Below are positions 16,766 to 26,060 of a DNA stretch of 64,000 nucleotides, piece by piece (the first letter of the stretch is position 1; each line of letters starts with the position of its first letter). The position numbers and the translations under genes are program-made. A model generated the notes under the pieces. That model was not told the DNA's origin, did not search any database, and saw nothing but the letters and a program-made list of their open reading frames with translations. This stretch comes from Hydrogenovibrio sp. 3SP14C1 (GTDB lineage: Bacteria > Pseudomonadota > Gammaproteobacteria > Thiomicrospirales > Thiomicrospiraceae), in NCBI RefSeq assembly GCF_029625905.1, contig NZ_JARTLM010000004.1:151713-215712 (forward strand), read 5' to 3'.

Positions 16766-18297
16766 TGAGACAACCTACTTTAACGCAACCACAACCCGCC
16801 CCTTACCGTTATAGCTTGATCTTAATAGTCTCGTTGGCGTTATGGCATTTAATGTTAGCTGGCCAGGTCAACTTGAGTGTAGATGAAGCGCATTATGCAC
16901 TTTATGGGTTAAAGCTAGACTGGAGTTATTTTGACCATCCCCCTATGGTCGGTTGGCTCAACGCGTTAATTGTTCCGATCTCACATTCTGATACCGCTTT
17001 ACGCGTTATTCCGGCTTTATTTTTCGCCGCATCCAACTTGGTGCTATATCATATATCCGTTCGGCTTTACCCAAGTTTCCATTGGATAGGTTTCTGGACA
17101 CTCGCACTCATTAACAGCGCACTCATGTTTCAATTGTTGAGTATTTCCATGCTGCCGGACACCCCATTAATACTGGCCAGTTTAATGGTTTTTTGGACCT
17201 TTCTGAATTTACGCGAATCGCCTAGCAATACTAAACACTCTTTAAAAATTTGGATATGGCTTGGTTTCTGGCTAGGGGTTGCAGGGCTATCAAAATATAC
17301 CGCGATTACCTTAGTCCTTTCTTTGCTCATTGTGATGCTGATCGAAAAACGTTTTTATTGGTTAAAGGACAAAGGGCTGTGGCTGGCAATAGTCATTGCG
17401 GCAGTAATCATCTCGCCTATTTTGTATTGGAACAGTACACATGACTGGATATCTATCTTGTATCAGCTTAAACACGGCACCCACAATGACAATTGGGACT
17501 GGCACCGGGTATTGAATACTCAACTGGCACAAGCTGGCGTCTATTCTTTATTATTATTTGGTCTCGGCTGGTGGTTAATGCTCTCGACTTGGCACCAAAA
17601 ACAAGCCGAAGTCGCTAGACTATTAGCCGCTTTCGCATTGCCAATCGTGCTTTTATTTGCCATGAATTCGGGCTATGAAATGAGCTTACCACACTGGACA
17701 CAGCTTGCCTGGTTATTGATCAGTCCAGCAGTGGTTTACTGGTGTTGGAAACACTGGCAATTTAAAACCGTGAGAGCCTTTGTCTATATCAGTAGCATCA
17801 TTACGCTTTCTGCTTCTTTGATTCTAAATAGTCAACTGGCAACCCCTTGGATGCCATTACCTGACAATGAAAATATCGTGAGAGATCTGCATGGTTGGCC
17901 TGAAGCGATTCAGCAAGCTAAGGACTTACAACCCGAATATCACAACGCTCCTTTATTTGCATCAAACTGGTCACAAGCCAGTCGTATTGGCTGGTATGCA
18001 TACCCTCAGCCAGTGTACATCACAGATAACCGTTTCGATCAGTTCGATCTTTGGTTCGGGAACCCCGCAAAAGGTTCAAATGGCTTGATGATTGTGCCTT
18101 CTTATGAAGACATCCCACCAAAAACGGGTTCTTCAGGTCACTTTGAAACATGTACCGCCCTCAAGCAACTGCCGATTATCAAGCGAGGAATAACCATCGT
18201 AACGTATCACTTCTATTTTTGTGAAAACTTCCAAGCGGTTTCTTATCAAGGCTGGGTTAAAACGCTTGACCCCACCCAAAAACCACTAACCCCCTAA
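16762..18297 (+). CDS. GT39/GT83-type membrane glycosyltransferase
   Basis: A 511-residue multi-pass membrane protein of the PMT/ArnT-like superfamily. After the first helix it has LSVDEAHYALYG, with the acidic pair (Asp-Glu at about residues 38-39) that serves as the catalytic/metal-binding element, then FDHPPMVGWLNAL, followed by roughly ten hydrophobic helices and a C-terminal periplasmic part from residue 370. Such enzymes transfer a sugar from a polyprenyl-phosphate donor to lipid or protein in the periplasm; the acceptor cannot be read from sequence. Its ATG overlaps the epmB stop by four bases, so it may be co-transcribed with epmB despite an unrelated role. Confidence 0.75.
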   Translation: MMRQPTLTQPQPAPYRYSLILIVSLALWHLMLAGQVNLSVDEAHYALYGLKLDWSYFDHPPMVGWLNALIVPISHSDTALRVIPALFFAASNLVLYHISVRLYPSFHWIGFWTLALINSALMFQLLSISMLPDTPLILASLMVFWTFLNLRESPSNTKHSLKIWIWLGFWLGVAGLSKYTAITLVLSLLIVMLIEKRFYWLKDKGLWLAIVIAAVIISPILYWNSTHDWISILYQLKHGTHNDNWDWHRVLNTQLAQAGVYSLLLFGLGWWLMLSTWHQKQAEVARLLAAFALPIVLLFAMNSGYEMSLPHWTQLAWLLISPAVVYWCWKHWQFKTVRAFVYISSIITLSASLILNSQLATPWMPLPDNENIVRDLHGWPEAIQQAKDLQPEYHNAPLFASNWSQASRIGWYAYPQPVYITDNRFDQFDLWFGNPAKGSNGLMIVPSYEDIPPKTGSSGHFETCTALKQLPIIKRGITIVTYHFYFCENFQAVSYQGWVKTLDPTQKPLTP

Positions 18298-18381
18298 ACA
18301 CAATTAACTTAACTCGCAGTTTGCTGCCAGTTTTGCGATAATAGCAGCCAATTATTTTGACCAACCTTTAAAGGATTTCGT

Positions 18382-19290
18382 TTGGGCAACCTTATTAAAC
18401 TCGCTTTATCAGTTTTTATTATTGGGTTCATTCTATATAAATTTGATATTGTCGCCGTCTGGGATACGATGTTAAATGCCAGCTTAGGGCTTTTAGCCGC
18501 TGCACTGATTGTTCAGATTCTTAGCCAAACCGTTGCAGCTTATCGCTGGTCTCTCATTATGGACGCCCTCCAATTCAAACACCCGTTCAGGTTTTATTTC
18601 CGAAGTTACTTTAAAGGCAGTCTATTCAATCAGGTTCTGCCTACCAGTATTGGCGGGGATGCCTACCGAATCGCTGAAGTATCGGCACACGGCGGACTGA
18701 TTAAGGAAGCTTTTTATGGTGTTTTTATTGATCGTATCGTCGGACTGGTTGGCTTACTGCTGTTGAATTTATTTGCCAATTCGTTTGAATTTAATCTTAT
18801 GCCTTATGAAGTGTTTATGACCATCAACATTATTTTGGTTACCGCATTATTCGGCCTGTTTGTGTTAATGGCGATTCACAAGTTTCCTTATTTTAAACGC
18901 TACAAGCTCACTCGATTATTTTATGAACTCTCAGAACGTTTCCGCTTTATTTATAAAACCCCAAAACGTATCAGCCAACAGCTTGGACTATCTATCTTGA
19001 TTCATTTACTATCCATGGTTGCCATCTTTGGTATTGGTCACAGCTTAGGCATTAACGAACCGTTAATTACTTATCTTGTCGTTATTCCGCCCGCAATCCT
19101 ATTAACCATCCTTCCTATCTCATTTGCAGGTTGGGGGGTTCGAGAAGGCGCATTAATAGCACTGTTTATGATGATTGGCGTTGATGAACATCTCGTATTG
19201 GCAATGTCTTTATTATATGGCATTATTTTAATCCTAAGTGCTTTACCCGGATTATTCTTCTATCTCACCAGCCAACATAAATATCTATAA
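18382..19290 (+). CDS. Flippase-like membrane protein (LPG_synthase_TM / UPF0104 family)
   Basis: A 302-residue protein with about seven to eight hydrophobic helices. It has the family pattern YRWSLIMDAL...RFYFRSYFKGSLFNQVLPTSIGGDAYR and, near the C-terminus, PISFAGWGVREGAL. The family is related to the membrane part of lysylphosphatidylglycerol synthase and is often called flippase-like; the substrate is unknown. The start is TTG at 18382, supported by AAGGAT 5 bases upstream. It lies between two sugar transferases, which suggests a role in moving a lipid-linked glycan or lipid across the inner membrane. Confidence 0.75.
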   Translation: MGNLIKLALSVFIIGFILYKFDIVAVWDTMLNASLGLLAAALIVQILSQTVAAYRWSLIMDALQFKHPFRFYFRSYFKGSLFNQVLPTSIGGDAYRIAEVSAHGGLIKEAFYGVFIDRIVGLVGLLLLNLFANSFEFNLMPYEVFMTINIILVTALFGLFVLMAIHKFPYFKRYKLTRLFYELSERFRFIYKTPKRISQQLGLSILIHLLSMVAIFGIGHSLGINEPLITYLVVIPPAILLTILPISFAGWGVREGALIALFMMIGVDEHLVLAMSLLYGIILILSALPGLFFYLTSQHKYL

Positions 19291-19324
19291 TGGTTTGGTC
19301 AATATATACTTTTAGGACACATTC

Positions 19325-20539
19325 ATGAACGTTGATTTAATGCGAAAAATCGATCATCACTTAGGCATTCCCTTGACCTTTGTGAGCACTTATTTGTTAA
19401 AAGTGTCTCACTGGATCACTCGCAAAAAAACAACGACACCCAAAAACATTCTATTTGTCGAGCTCTCAGAAATGGGAAGCACCATCATCGCTGACCCGGC
19501 CATGAAAAGAGCACAGAAGCAATTCAATGCTAACTTATTTTTCGTCATCTTCAGTAAAAACAAACCCAGCCTTGATCTATTGAATACTATTCCTCAGGAA
19601 AACATTTTCACGTTGTGCGAAGACAACTTATTCACTTTAATGCGCGATGCTGTTCGTTATCTTTTCTGGTGCCGAAAACACAAAATCGATACCGCAATCG
19701 ATTTAGAGCTTTTTTCTCGTGTATCGGCACTATTAACTGGATTCAGCGGGGCAAACAATCGCGTTGGCTATCATAACTTTCATGGTGAAGGCCTCTATCG
19801 TGGCGAAATGCTGACCCATAAAGTCAGCTACAACCCTCATATCCATATCGCCAAAAACTTTATCGCTTTAATTCACGCCTTAGAAGCTAAAACAGCAGAA
19901 ATTCCATTTTCAAAAATTTTGATTACCGATCAGGATGTGCAGCTTGACCAAGTCAACTTCAACAAAGAAGAAAAGGCTTTTGTTTTTGACAAAGTCAAAA
20001 AGTGTTTTCCAGCATTTGAACAAGACCAACACCAATTGATTTTAATGAACCCGAATGCAAGTGACTTATTGCCACAACGTCGCTGGCCCAAAGAGAATTT
20101 TATTGCGTTGATGCAATCCGTGTTAGAGCGTTATGAAAATGCCATTATCCTAATTACAGGCGCCCCCAATGAAAAGGAAGAAGCGGAAGCGCTTCGACTC
20201 AAGGTAGGGCATGATCGTTGCGTGAACTTTGCAGGACAATTGAAATTACTGGAAATGCCAATTTTATATACCATCTCACGCTTAATGGTCACCAATGACT
20301 CTGGGCCAGGCCATTTCTCTTCTATCACGCCATTAAAAACGTTTGTCTTATTTGGCCCTGAAACCCCTAAACTATATGGTTCATTAGGCAACAGTACCTC
20401 TCTTTTTGCTGGCTTAGCATGCTCCCCTTGTGTCAGTGCAGCCAACCATCGTAAAACGCCGTGCACAGACCCCGCCTGCATGGATGCGATTACTGTCGAG
20501 CAAGTATTAAAACAGATTGAAATCGAACTTAAAGACTAA
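19325..20539 (+). CDS. Glycosyltransferase family 9 (heptosyltransferase-like)
   Basis: A 404-residue GT-B enzyme. The N-terminal domain begins KNILFVELSEMGSTIIADPA, as in ADP-heptose:LPS heptosyltransferases, and the C-terminal domain holds LLPQRRWPKENFIAL and VTNDSGPGHFSSITPLKTFVLFGPE, the nucleotide-sugar-binding site. A Cys-rich C-terminal stretch (LACSPCVSAANHRKTPC) is typical of some GT9 members. The likely job is sugar addition to a lipid-linked glycan or LPS core at the cytoplasmic face. Convergent with lptG, 24 bases apart. Confidence 0.8.
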   Translation: MNVDLMRKIDHHLGIPLTFVSTYLLKVSHWITRKKTTTPKNILFVELSEMGSTIIADPAMKRAQKQFNANLFFVIFSKNKPSLDLLNTIPQENIFTLCEDNLFTLMRDAVRYLFWCRKHKIDTAIDLELFSRVSALLTGFSGANNRVGYHNFHGEGLYRGEMLTHKVSYNPHIHIAKNFIALIHALEAKTAEIPFSKILITDQDVQLDQVNFNKEEKAFVFDKVKKCFPAFEQDQHQLILMNPNASDLLPQRRWPKENFIALMQSVLERYENAIILITGAPNEKEEAEALRLKVGHDRCVNFAGQLKLLEMPILYTISRLMVTNDSGPGHFSSITPLKTFVLFGPETPKLYGSLGNSTSLFAGLACSPCVSAANHRKTPCTDPACMDAITVEQVLKQIEIELKD

Positions 20540-20563
20540 ACAAAATCACTGGCGCTTAAGTCT

Positions 20564-21676
20564 TTAACGAAGCCGCCTCATTAGTAAAAAGGCGGCAAAC
20601 ACCAATACAAGGGAAGGCAAGAAAGCGCCCATAATCGCGGGTAGCTGATAGACGACACTTAAGTTTCCAAAAATTTGGTTGAGCAAGTGGAAACTCATTC
20701 CAATCATAATCCCCACGAAAATTCTCTGACCGATACTGACTTGCCGTTGTGAACCAAAAATCAATGGAAAAACCAGCGCAATCATCCCCAATATCACAAA
20801 CGGCATCGCCAATTTTCGCCAAAAAGCAAGCTTATAGGGTTCTGCATCCAACCCGTTTTCTTCTAAAAATGAAATATAACTAAAAAGGTCGGTTATCCCC
20901 ATATAGCGGGTGTCAACATGTAGTCTCTTTAATAAAGAGGGGGACAATGGTAAATCAACCGAATCTTGGATTTCATCATATTGGTTAAAGTGTAGCTTTT
21001 TCCAGCTTGACCTATCTGGCGTAAACGCTGGCATTTTTTCCCACCCCAGAACTTTTCGATTCAAAGTATATAAAACCCAATGACCTTCTTTTTCTGAATA
21101 TCGAGCGGTATTAGCATGTGTTTGTTCTGACAATTGTCCCTTATCCAGCGTATAAATCGTTACATCATAAAACTGCGTGTCTGAAATCACTCGCCCAACA
21201 TGAATATAACGTTCACCATCACGCATCCAAAAATCATCCGTGGAGCCAATTGAAAAATTTTTATGTAAAGCCTCTCCACGCATTTTTTTAGCAAAACTTT
21301 CGCTGGCTGGCGCAACCCATTCCCCAACAACCGCAGCGCAAATCCATAATATAAAAGCAGACTTCATGACCGCGATAAAAATTCGACCAATAGACCAACC
21401 AGTCACGCGCAGAATCGTTAACTCTGCATGATTCGCCAACCCTCCTAACCCAATCAAAGTTCCAATCAGCAAAGCAACTGGAAAAATCTCGTAACCATAA
21501 ACCGGCAGTTTCAAAACGGTATACAATGCGCCTTTCGCAACAGTATAGTCTTCAGACACCTTTCCAAGCTGAATCATGAATTCAGAGAAGCCTAAAATAA
21601 TCAGCAACACCATCAAGACCAACAAGGTATGGCCGATTAAAACGCGACCTAAATATCGTTCAATTAAGTTCATCAT
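20564..21676 (-). CDS. lptG: LPS export permease LptG
   Basis: A 370-residue inner-membrane protein: three N-terminal helices, a periplasmic beta-jellyroll domain of about 150 residues (around 120-265) and three C-terminal helices. With LptF and the ATPase LptB it extracts LPS from the inner membrane and passes it to LptC. It begins with MNLIERYLGRVLIGHTLLVL, typical of LptG, and its start overlaps the lptF stop by four bases. Confidence 0.93.
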   Translation of the reverse strand: MMNLIERYLGRVLIGHTLLVLMVLLIILGFSEFMIQLGKVSEDYTVAKGALYTVLKLPVYGYEIFPVALLIGTLIGLGGLANHAELTILRVTGWSIGRIFIAVMKSAFILWICAAVVGEWVAPASESFAKKMRGEALHKNFSIGSTDDFWMRDGERYIHVGRVISDTQFYDVTIYTLDKGQLSEQTHANTARYSEKEGHWVLYTLNRKVLGWEKMPAFTPDRSSWKKLHFNQYDEIQDSVDLPLSPSLLKRLHVDTRYMGITDLFSYISFLEENGLDAEPYKLAFWRKLAMPFVILGMIALVFPLIFGSQRQVSIGQRIFVGIMIGMSFHLLNQIFGNLSVVYQLPAIMGAFLPSLVLVFAAFLLMRRLR

Positions 21677-22782
21677 TTCCGTTCTATTGTTTTTTTAAAG
21701 GGAAGCGTGATAGCCAGACTGGGTAATTTAAACCAAGCCGGTCGAAGGCTGCCCTGATAAAGGGCATATATCAAGAAAACAGCCGGGACTGGCCACAACC
21801 CTATCAAAGGAGATAACCCATCATTACTGATAGCTTCTCTTAAAGTCACCAATAACTGGTTATAAATAACATAAAGCACTAACGCAAAGAATACTTTAGC
21901 AAACCGCCCCTCTCTTGGACCGGACTTACTCATTTTCAAACCAAGTAACCCTAAAACTAAGATACTAAATGGGGTAATAAGCCGCCATTGCAACAAAGCT
22001 TCATGCTCAGGTTTATCAGACTGCCATAACGCCAGGGTTGAAATCTCAAATACTTTTTGCGCTTCGGAAGTCGCTTGAATTTCCGGTAAAAACCCTTCAA
22101 AACGGTCAAATTCTCTGACCGTGACTTCATCGCCTTTTTTCAATCCTTCATAGCTTTGGCCATTTAATAAAACCAAAGCAAGCTTATCATTAATCCATTC
22201 GAATTTACCTTTCGGTGCTATCATCAGAATGTCTCTGTCATCACTGTTTAATTGCACCCAAACGGATTCCAGAACACCCTCTTTGTCAATAGAACGGGTA
22301 TAGAAGATGCCTTCACCATTAGGCAAAGGATTAAATTTACCCGGAACCAAGGCCGCCAGAGGAGATGTCGTTTGAGCCTCCATAATCAATTTTCGTTCTT
22401 GCTGGTAACTCCATGGTGTTACCACCAAAGAGACCCAAGCCGTTAATAAAGCCAAAGGCACTAAAAACCAAAAGACACGTTTCTGAAAAAAACGGGTTGA
22501 AATACCACAACTCTGTAACACGACCATTTCCTGGTCTTGGTACAGTCGACCTATCGCTAACATGACACTTAATAACGCGACTAAAGGCAGAATGACTTCC
22601 AAAGCGGGCGGAATTTTATACAGCAACACCTGCATAATCACCGTTGAAGGGATGGTGCCTTCTACCGCAACGGCAAGTAACTTAGTGGCTTCCGTTCCAA
22701 ACGTAATTAACAGTAAGACCGACAAGACTGCAAAAAAAGTTGCAAAAAGTTCTTTGTATAGATATTTATCAAGAATTCGCAA
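21673..22782 (-). CDS. lptF: LPS export permease LptF
   Basis: A 369-residue paralog of LptG with the same 3+3 helix arrangement around a periplasmic domain; ILDKYLYKELFATFFAVLSVLL at the start and PLVALLSVMLAIGRLYQDQEM in the second helical region match LptF. It is the other half of the LptB2FG transporter. Divergent from pepA, as in other gammaproteobacteria. Confidence 0.93.
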   Translation of the reverse strand: MRILDKYLYKELFATFFAVLSVLLLITFGTEATKLLAVAVEGTIPSTVIMQVLLYKIPPALEVILPLVALLSVMLAIGRLYQDQEMVVLQSCGISTRFFQKRVFWFLVPLALLTAWVSLVVTPWSYQQERKLIMEAQTTSPLAALVPGKFNPLPNGEGIFYTRSIDKEGVLESVWVQLNSDDRDILMIAPKGKFEWINDKLALVLLNGQSYEGLKKGDEVTVREFDRFEGFLPEIQATSEAQKVFEISTLALWQSDKPEHEALLQWRLITPFSILVLGLLGLKMSKSGPREGRFAKVFFALVLYVIYNQLLVTLREAISNDGLSPLIGLWPVPAVFLIYALYQGSLRPAWFKLPSLAITLPFKKTIERK

Positions 22783-22870
22783 AAAAGGGTCACCAAAACG
22801 TTAAAATAAGAATTAAATGAATAAACACAAATAATGTCATCTTTCATTCGACATTAGCGAGCGGTAAACT

Positions 22871-22884
22871 TCTAGTTAACTAGA
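22871..22884. promoter_or_regulatory. Palindrome between lptF and pepA
   Basis: TCTAGTTAACTAGA is a perfect 14-base palindrome, extended by AAAC/GTTT arms with one unpaired base, located 46-59 bases before pepA and about 90 before lptF. It is a candidate operator for one or both divergent operons. Confidence 0.4.
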
Positions 22885-22929
22885 GTTTGCCACCTGTTTC
22901 CACGATTATACAAGAAGGGATTCAACGAG

Positions 22930-24411
22930 ATGAAACAAATCCAATTCAAGCTGAATGCAACCACCGATTTACACTCATTCGACACACTTATTTTACCGGT
23001 ATTCGATCAAGGTCAAAGCACTCAGTTAGCGAAAGACGTCAATCTCTTGGATCTCACTCAAACTTTGTTCAAACAAGGTGATTTTTTAGCCAAGCCCGGG
23101 CAAACTCAAATGCTTTTTCAACCCGCAAGCATTGCTTGTTCAAGATTGCTACTGGTCGGAATGGGAGAACTGGAAACTCTGACGGTTAAAAGCTACCTTG
23201 AAAGCTTAAATGCGGCTGCAAAAGCACTCGATAACACTGGGGCGACCAATGTACTCAACACCCTAATCGAATGCCAACCTGCTAATAATGACCAGGCCTG
23301 GGCAATTTATCAAAATACGTTAGCGTTTCAACGCAGTGTTTATGATTATGAGCATGAAAGTCGTAACAAGAAAACGCCAAAAGATCCAAAACTAACCAGT
23401 ATGAGCTATGCTGCGGAAACCACAGCGGCGAATGAAACAGCCATGAATCAGGCACAAGCTTCAGCGCTCGGTATGGCTTTAACACAAGACTTAGCCAATA
23501 TGCCGAGTAACTTTTGCACCCCAACCTACCTAGCGGAAACCGCAGAAGCCATGGCAAAAACTTATGGGTTTGAGGCGAACATCTTGGAACAGGATGAAAT
23601 GATTAAAATGGGCATGGGCTCATTTATGGCCGTCGCACAAGGCGCTCACACCCCACCTAAAATGATTTGTCTTTCCTATCAAGGCGCAGACGCTTCTCAG
23701 GCCCCGATTGCCTTGGTCGGTAAAGGCGTGACGTTTGATACGGGTGGTATTTCATTGAAACCAGGTGAAGCGATGGACGAAATGAAATATGATATGGGCG
23801 GTGCTGCGACGGTTCTCGGCGTATTTGAAGCACTTGGCCGCATCAAACCAAAACTCAATGTGGTTGCCGTTATCCCTGCCACAGAAAACATGCCTGCAGG
23901 CAACGCTATCAAGCCGGGCGATGTCGTCAAATCTTTGTCAGGTCAAACCATCGAAATCCTCAATACTGATGCAGAAGGCCGTTTGATTTTATGTGACGCA
24001 TTAACCTACGCGCAACAAACCTATAAACCCAGCAAGATTGTCGATATGGCAACCTTAACTGGCGCTTGCATTATCGCACTAGGCCATCAAATGTCAGCTG
24101 TACTGGGTAACAACCAACCGTTAGTGGATGCGCTTATAGCCTCAGGCCAAAAGACTTATGATCGTTTCTGGCAAATGCCGTTAAGTGATGAATATGATGA
24201 ACAACTTAAATCTAACTTTGCCGATATGGCAAACATTGGCGGCCGTGCTGCCGGTACCATCACCGCAGCACAATTCCTAGCTCGATTCACTAAAGACGTG
24301 GACTGGGCACATTTGGATATCGCCGGTACGGCTTGGGTCAGTGGAAAAGACAAAGGGGCAACCGGACGCCCAGTTCCTGCATTAGTTGATTTCTTACTTG
24401 AGCAAGTTTGA
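22930..24411 (+). CDS. pepA: Leucyl aminopeptidase PepA (M17)
   Basis: A 493-residue M17 cytosol aminopeptidase. The metal and catalytic region is intact: VGKGVTFDTGGISLKPG, DMGGAATVLG and NTDAEGRLILCDAL, with the C-terminal NIGGRAAGTITAAQFL. It releases N-terminal residues from peptides using two metal ions; in E. coli PepA also binds DNA, which may apply here. In its linker region, the CCAGGCCTGG copy at 23292-23301 encodes Asn-Asp-Gln-Ala-Trp-Ala-Ile-Tyr. Order pepA-holC is conserved in gammaproteobacteria. Confidence 0.95.
   Translation: MKQIQFKLNATTDLHSFDTLILPVFDQGQSTQLAKDVNLLDLTQTLFKQGDFLAKPGQTQMLFQPASIACSRLLLVGMGELETLTVKSYLESLNAAAKALDNTGATNVLNTLIECQPANNDQAWAIYQNTLAFQRSVYDYEHESRNKKTPKDPKLTSMSYAAETTAANETAMNQAQASALGMALTQDLANMPSNFCTPTYLAETAEAMAKTYGFEANILEQDEMIKMGMGSFMAVAQGAHTPPKMICLSYQGADASQAPIALVGKGVTFDTGGISLKPGEAMDEMKYDMGGAATVLGVFEALGRIKPKLNVVAVIPATENMPAGNAIKPGDVVKSLSGQTIEILNTDAEGRLILCDALTYAQQTYKPSKIVDMATLTGACIIALGHQMSAVLGNNQPLVDALIASGQKTYDRFWQMPLSDEYDEQLKSNFADMANIGGRAAGTITAAQFLARFTKDVDWAHLDIAGTAWVSGKDKGATGRPVPALVDFLLEQV
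23292..23301. repeat. CCAGGCCTGG palindrome, copy 5
   Basis: Within pepA, flanked by TAATAATGA and GCAATTTA, in the linker between the N-terminal and catalytic domains. Confidence 0.85.
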
Positions 24412-24854
24412 TGACAATGCCTTCTTCTTCCCTCGAAAAAGATGTCATTTTTTACGTGTTGGGCACCGATACTGCCCAGCAACGAGAAGCTTTTATTGCC
24501 AAACTGGTTAATAAAATTCACCAGGAAAAACGATTGTGCGACATTCGGTTCGAAAAAGAAGAAGAGATGACTCGCTTTGATTTATCTCTTTGGCAATATA
24601 AGCCGGAAGCATTTATCCCTCACAGCGTTAAGCGAACGGTTGAAGCCCCTATACAACTTTGGGCTGATCAGGTGGTGACCTCTTGCCAAGATGTCCTGTT
24701 GAATGTTCATCCTGACTTCCCACAAAACTTCCAACTATATAATAGAACCATTGAAGTGTTAGACCAAACGGAGCACCTGATTCAAATGGGTCGTGAACGC
24801 TGGAAGGCTTATAAAAAAGAAGGATTGGAACCCACCATCCACAAAATAAAATAA
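24411..24854 (+). CDS. holC: DNA polymerase III chi subunit HolC
   Basis: About 147 residues. HolC features include VIFYVLGTDTAQQREAFIAKLVNKIHQ in the N-terminal half, LWQYKPEAFIPHSV and a C-terminal ERWKAYKKEGLEP. Chi links the clamp loader to single-strand-binding protein. The start ATG at 24411 overlaps the pepA stop (TGATG); a TTG one codon earlier is less likely. In many gammaproteobacteria valS follows; here pilT follows instead. Confidence 0.85.
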   Translation: MTMPSSSLEKDVIFYVLGTDTAQQREAFIAKLVNKIHQEKRLCDIRFEKEEEMTRFDLSLWQYKPEAFIPHSVKRTVEAPIQLWADQVVTSCQDVLLNVHPDFPQNFQLYNRTIEVLDQTEHLIQMGRERWKAYKKEGLEPTIHKIK

Positions 24855-24909
24855 ACTGAAACACTCAGTTTCAGACTTACTCGATTCATGAGGCAATTGA
24901 AGGAAACTT

Positions 24910-25947
24910 ATGGACATCACCCAGTTATTAGAATTTAGTGTGCAGCAAAAAGCATCCGATTTACATTTATCTGCCGGCACTGTGCCTATGCTTCGTTCTG
25001 ATGGGGATATTCGTCGAGTAGACATGCCAGAGCTTAATGCAAAGACCCTTCAAAGTATGCTTTATGGCATTATGTCTCCCGCCCAGCAGGAACAGTTTAA
25101 AGCCGCGCTGGAAATCGACTTTTCTTATGAATTACCCCACATTGCACGATTTCGAGTTAACATCTTTCAACAAAACCGTGGCATAAGTGCCGTATTTCGT
25201 ACGATTCCAAACCAGATCATGACGTTAGGCGAACTCAATGCACCTGAAATATTGAAAGAAATTGCACAAACGCCTCGAGGCATCGTACTGGTGACAGGCC
25301 CAACAGGGTCGGGAAAATCAACCACGCTCACAGCGATAATTGATTTTATCAACGAGACACAACCGGCACATATTTTAACCATTGAAGATCCTATCGAGTT
25401 TATACACCAACCTAAAAATGCGCTCATCAACCAACGAGAAGTGCACCGCGACACACATCATTTTAGTAGTGCATTACGATCTGCATTAAGAGAAGATCCC
25501 GATGTCATCCTCGTTGGAGAAATGCGAGACTTAGAAACCATTAGTTTGGCATTAACGGCCGCTGAAACAGGCCATTTAGTGTTGGCAACTCTCCACACAA
25601 ACTCAGCTGCAAAATCTATTGACCGCATCATTGATGCCTTTCCAGCCGGTGAGAAGAATATGGTTCGTTCAATGCTTTCAGAGTCTTTAAATGCCGTTAT
25701 ATCCCAAACGCTTTTGAAAAAACAAAATGGTGGTCGCATTGCCGCACATGAAATTTTATTGGGATCTCCCGCTATTCGAAACCTAATCCGAGAAGACAAA
25801 GTGCCTCAAATGTACTCAGTGATCCAAACCTCAAATAAACTTGGAATGCAGACGTTAGATCAAGACCTGCAACGTTTGGTTAAAAATAAAACCATAACGA
25901 AAGAGGTTGCTCGCAGCAAAGCTGTCAACAAAGCTGACTTTATATAA
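24910..25947 (+). CDS. pilT: Type IV pilus retraction ATPase PilT
   Basis: A 345-residue secretion-superfamily ATPase: N-terminal PAS-like domain (KASDLHLSAGTVPMLRSDGD), Walker A GPTGSGKST at 130-138, Asp box ILTIEDPIE, Walker B DVILVGEMRD, His box LATLHTNSA and the PilT-specific AIRNLIRE motif near residue 280. It should depolymerise type IV pili for twitching and DNA uptake. Other Pil genes are not nearby, and the window separately holds a Tad machine with its own ATPase. Confidence 0.93.
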   Translation: MDITQLLEFSVQQKASDLHLSAGTVPMLRSDGDIRRVDMPELNAKTLQSMLYGIMSPAQQEQFKAALEIDFSYELPHIARFRVNIFQQNRGISAVFRTIPNQIMTLGELNAPEILKEIAQTPRGIVLVTGPTGSGKSTTLTAIIDFINETQPAHILTIEDPIEFIHQPKNALINQREVHRDTHHFSSALRSALREDPDVILVGEMRDLETISLALTAAETGHLVLATLHTNSAAKSIDRIIDAFPAGEKNMVRSMLSESLNAVISQTLLKKQNGGRIAAHEILLGSPAIRNLIREDKVPQMYSVIQTSNKLGMQTLDQDLQRLVKNKTITKEVARSKAVNKADFI

Positions 25948-26060
25948 TCATTTATATTGATAAAAAATAAATGAGGATAATAAAAAAATTGAACACGACC
26001 GACCCACTAAGCCTTAAAATAGATTGCCTAACACCTAAGAATTTAAGAATCGATTCCAAC

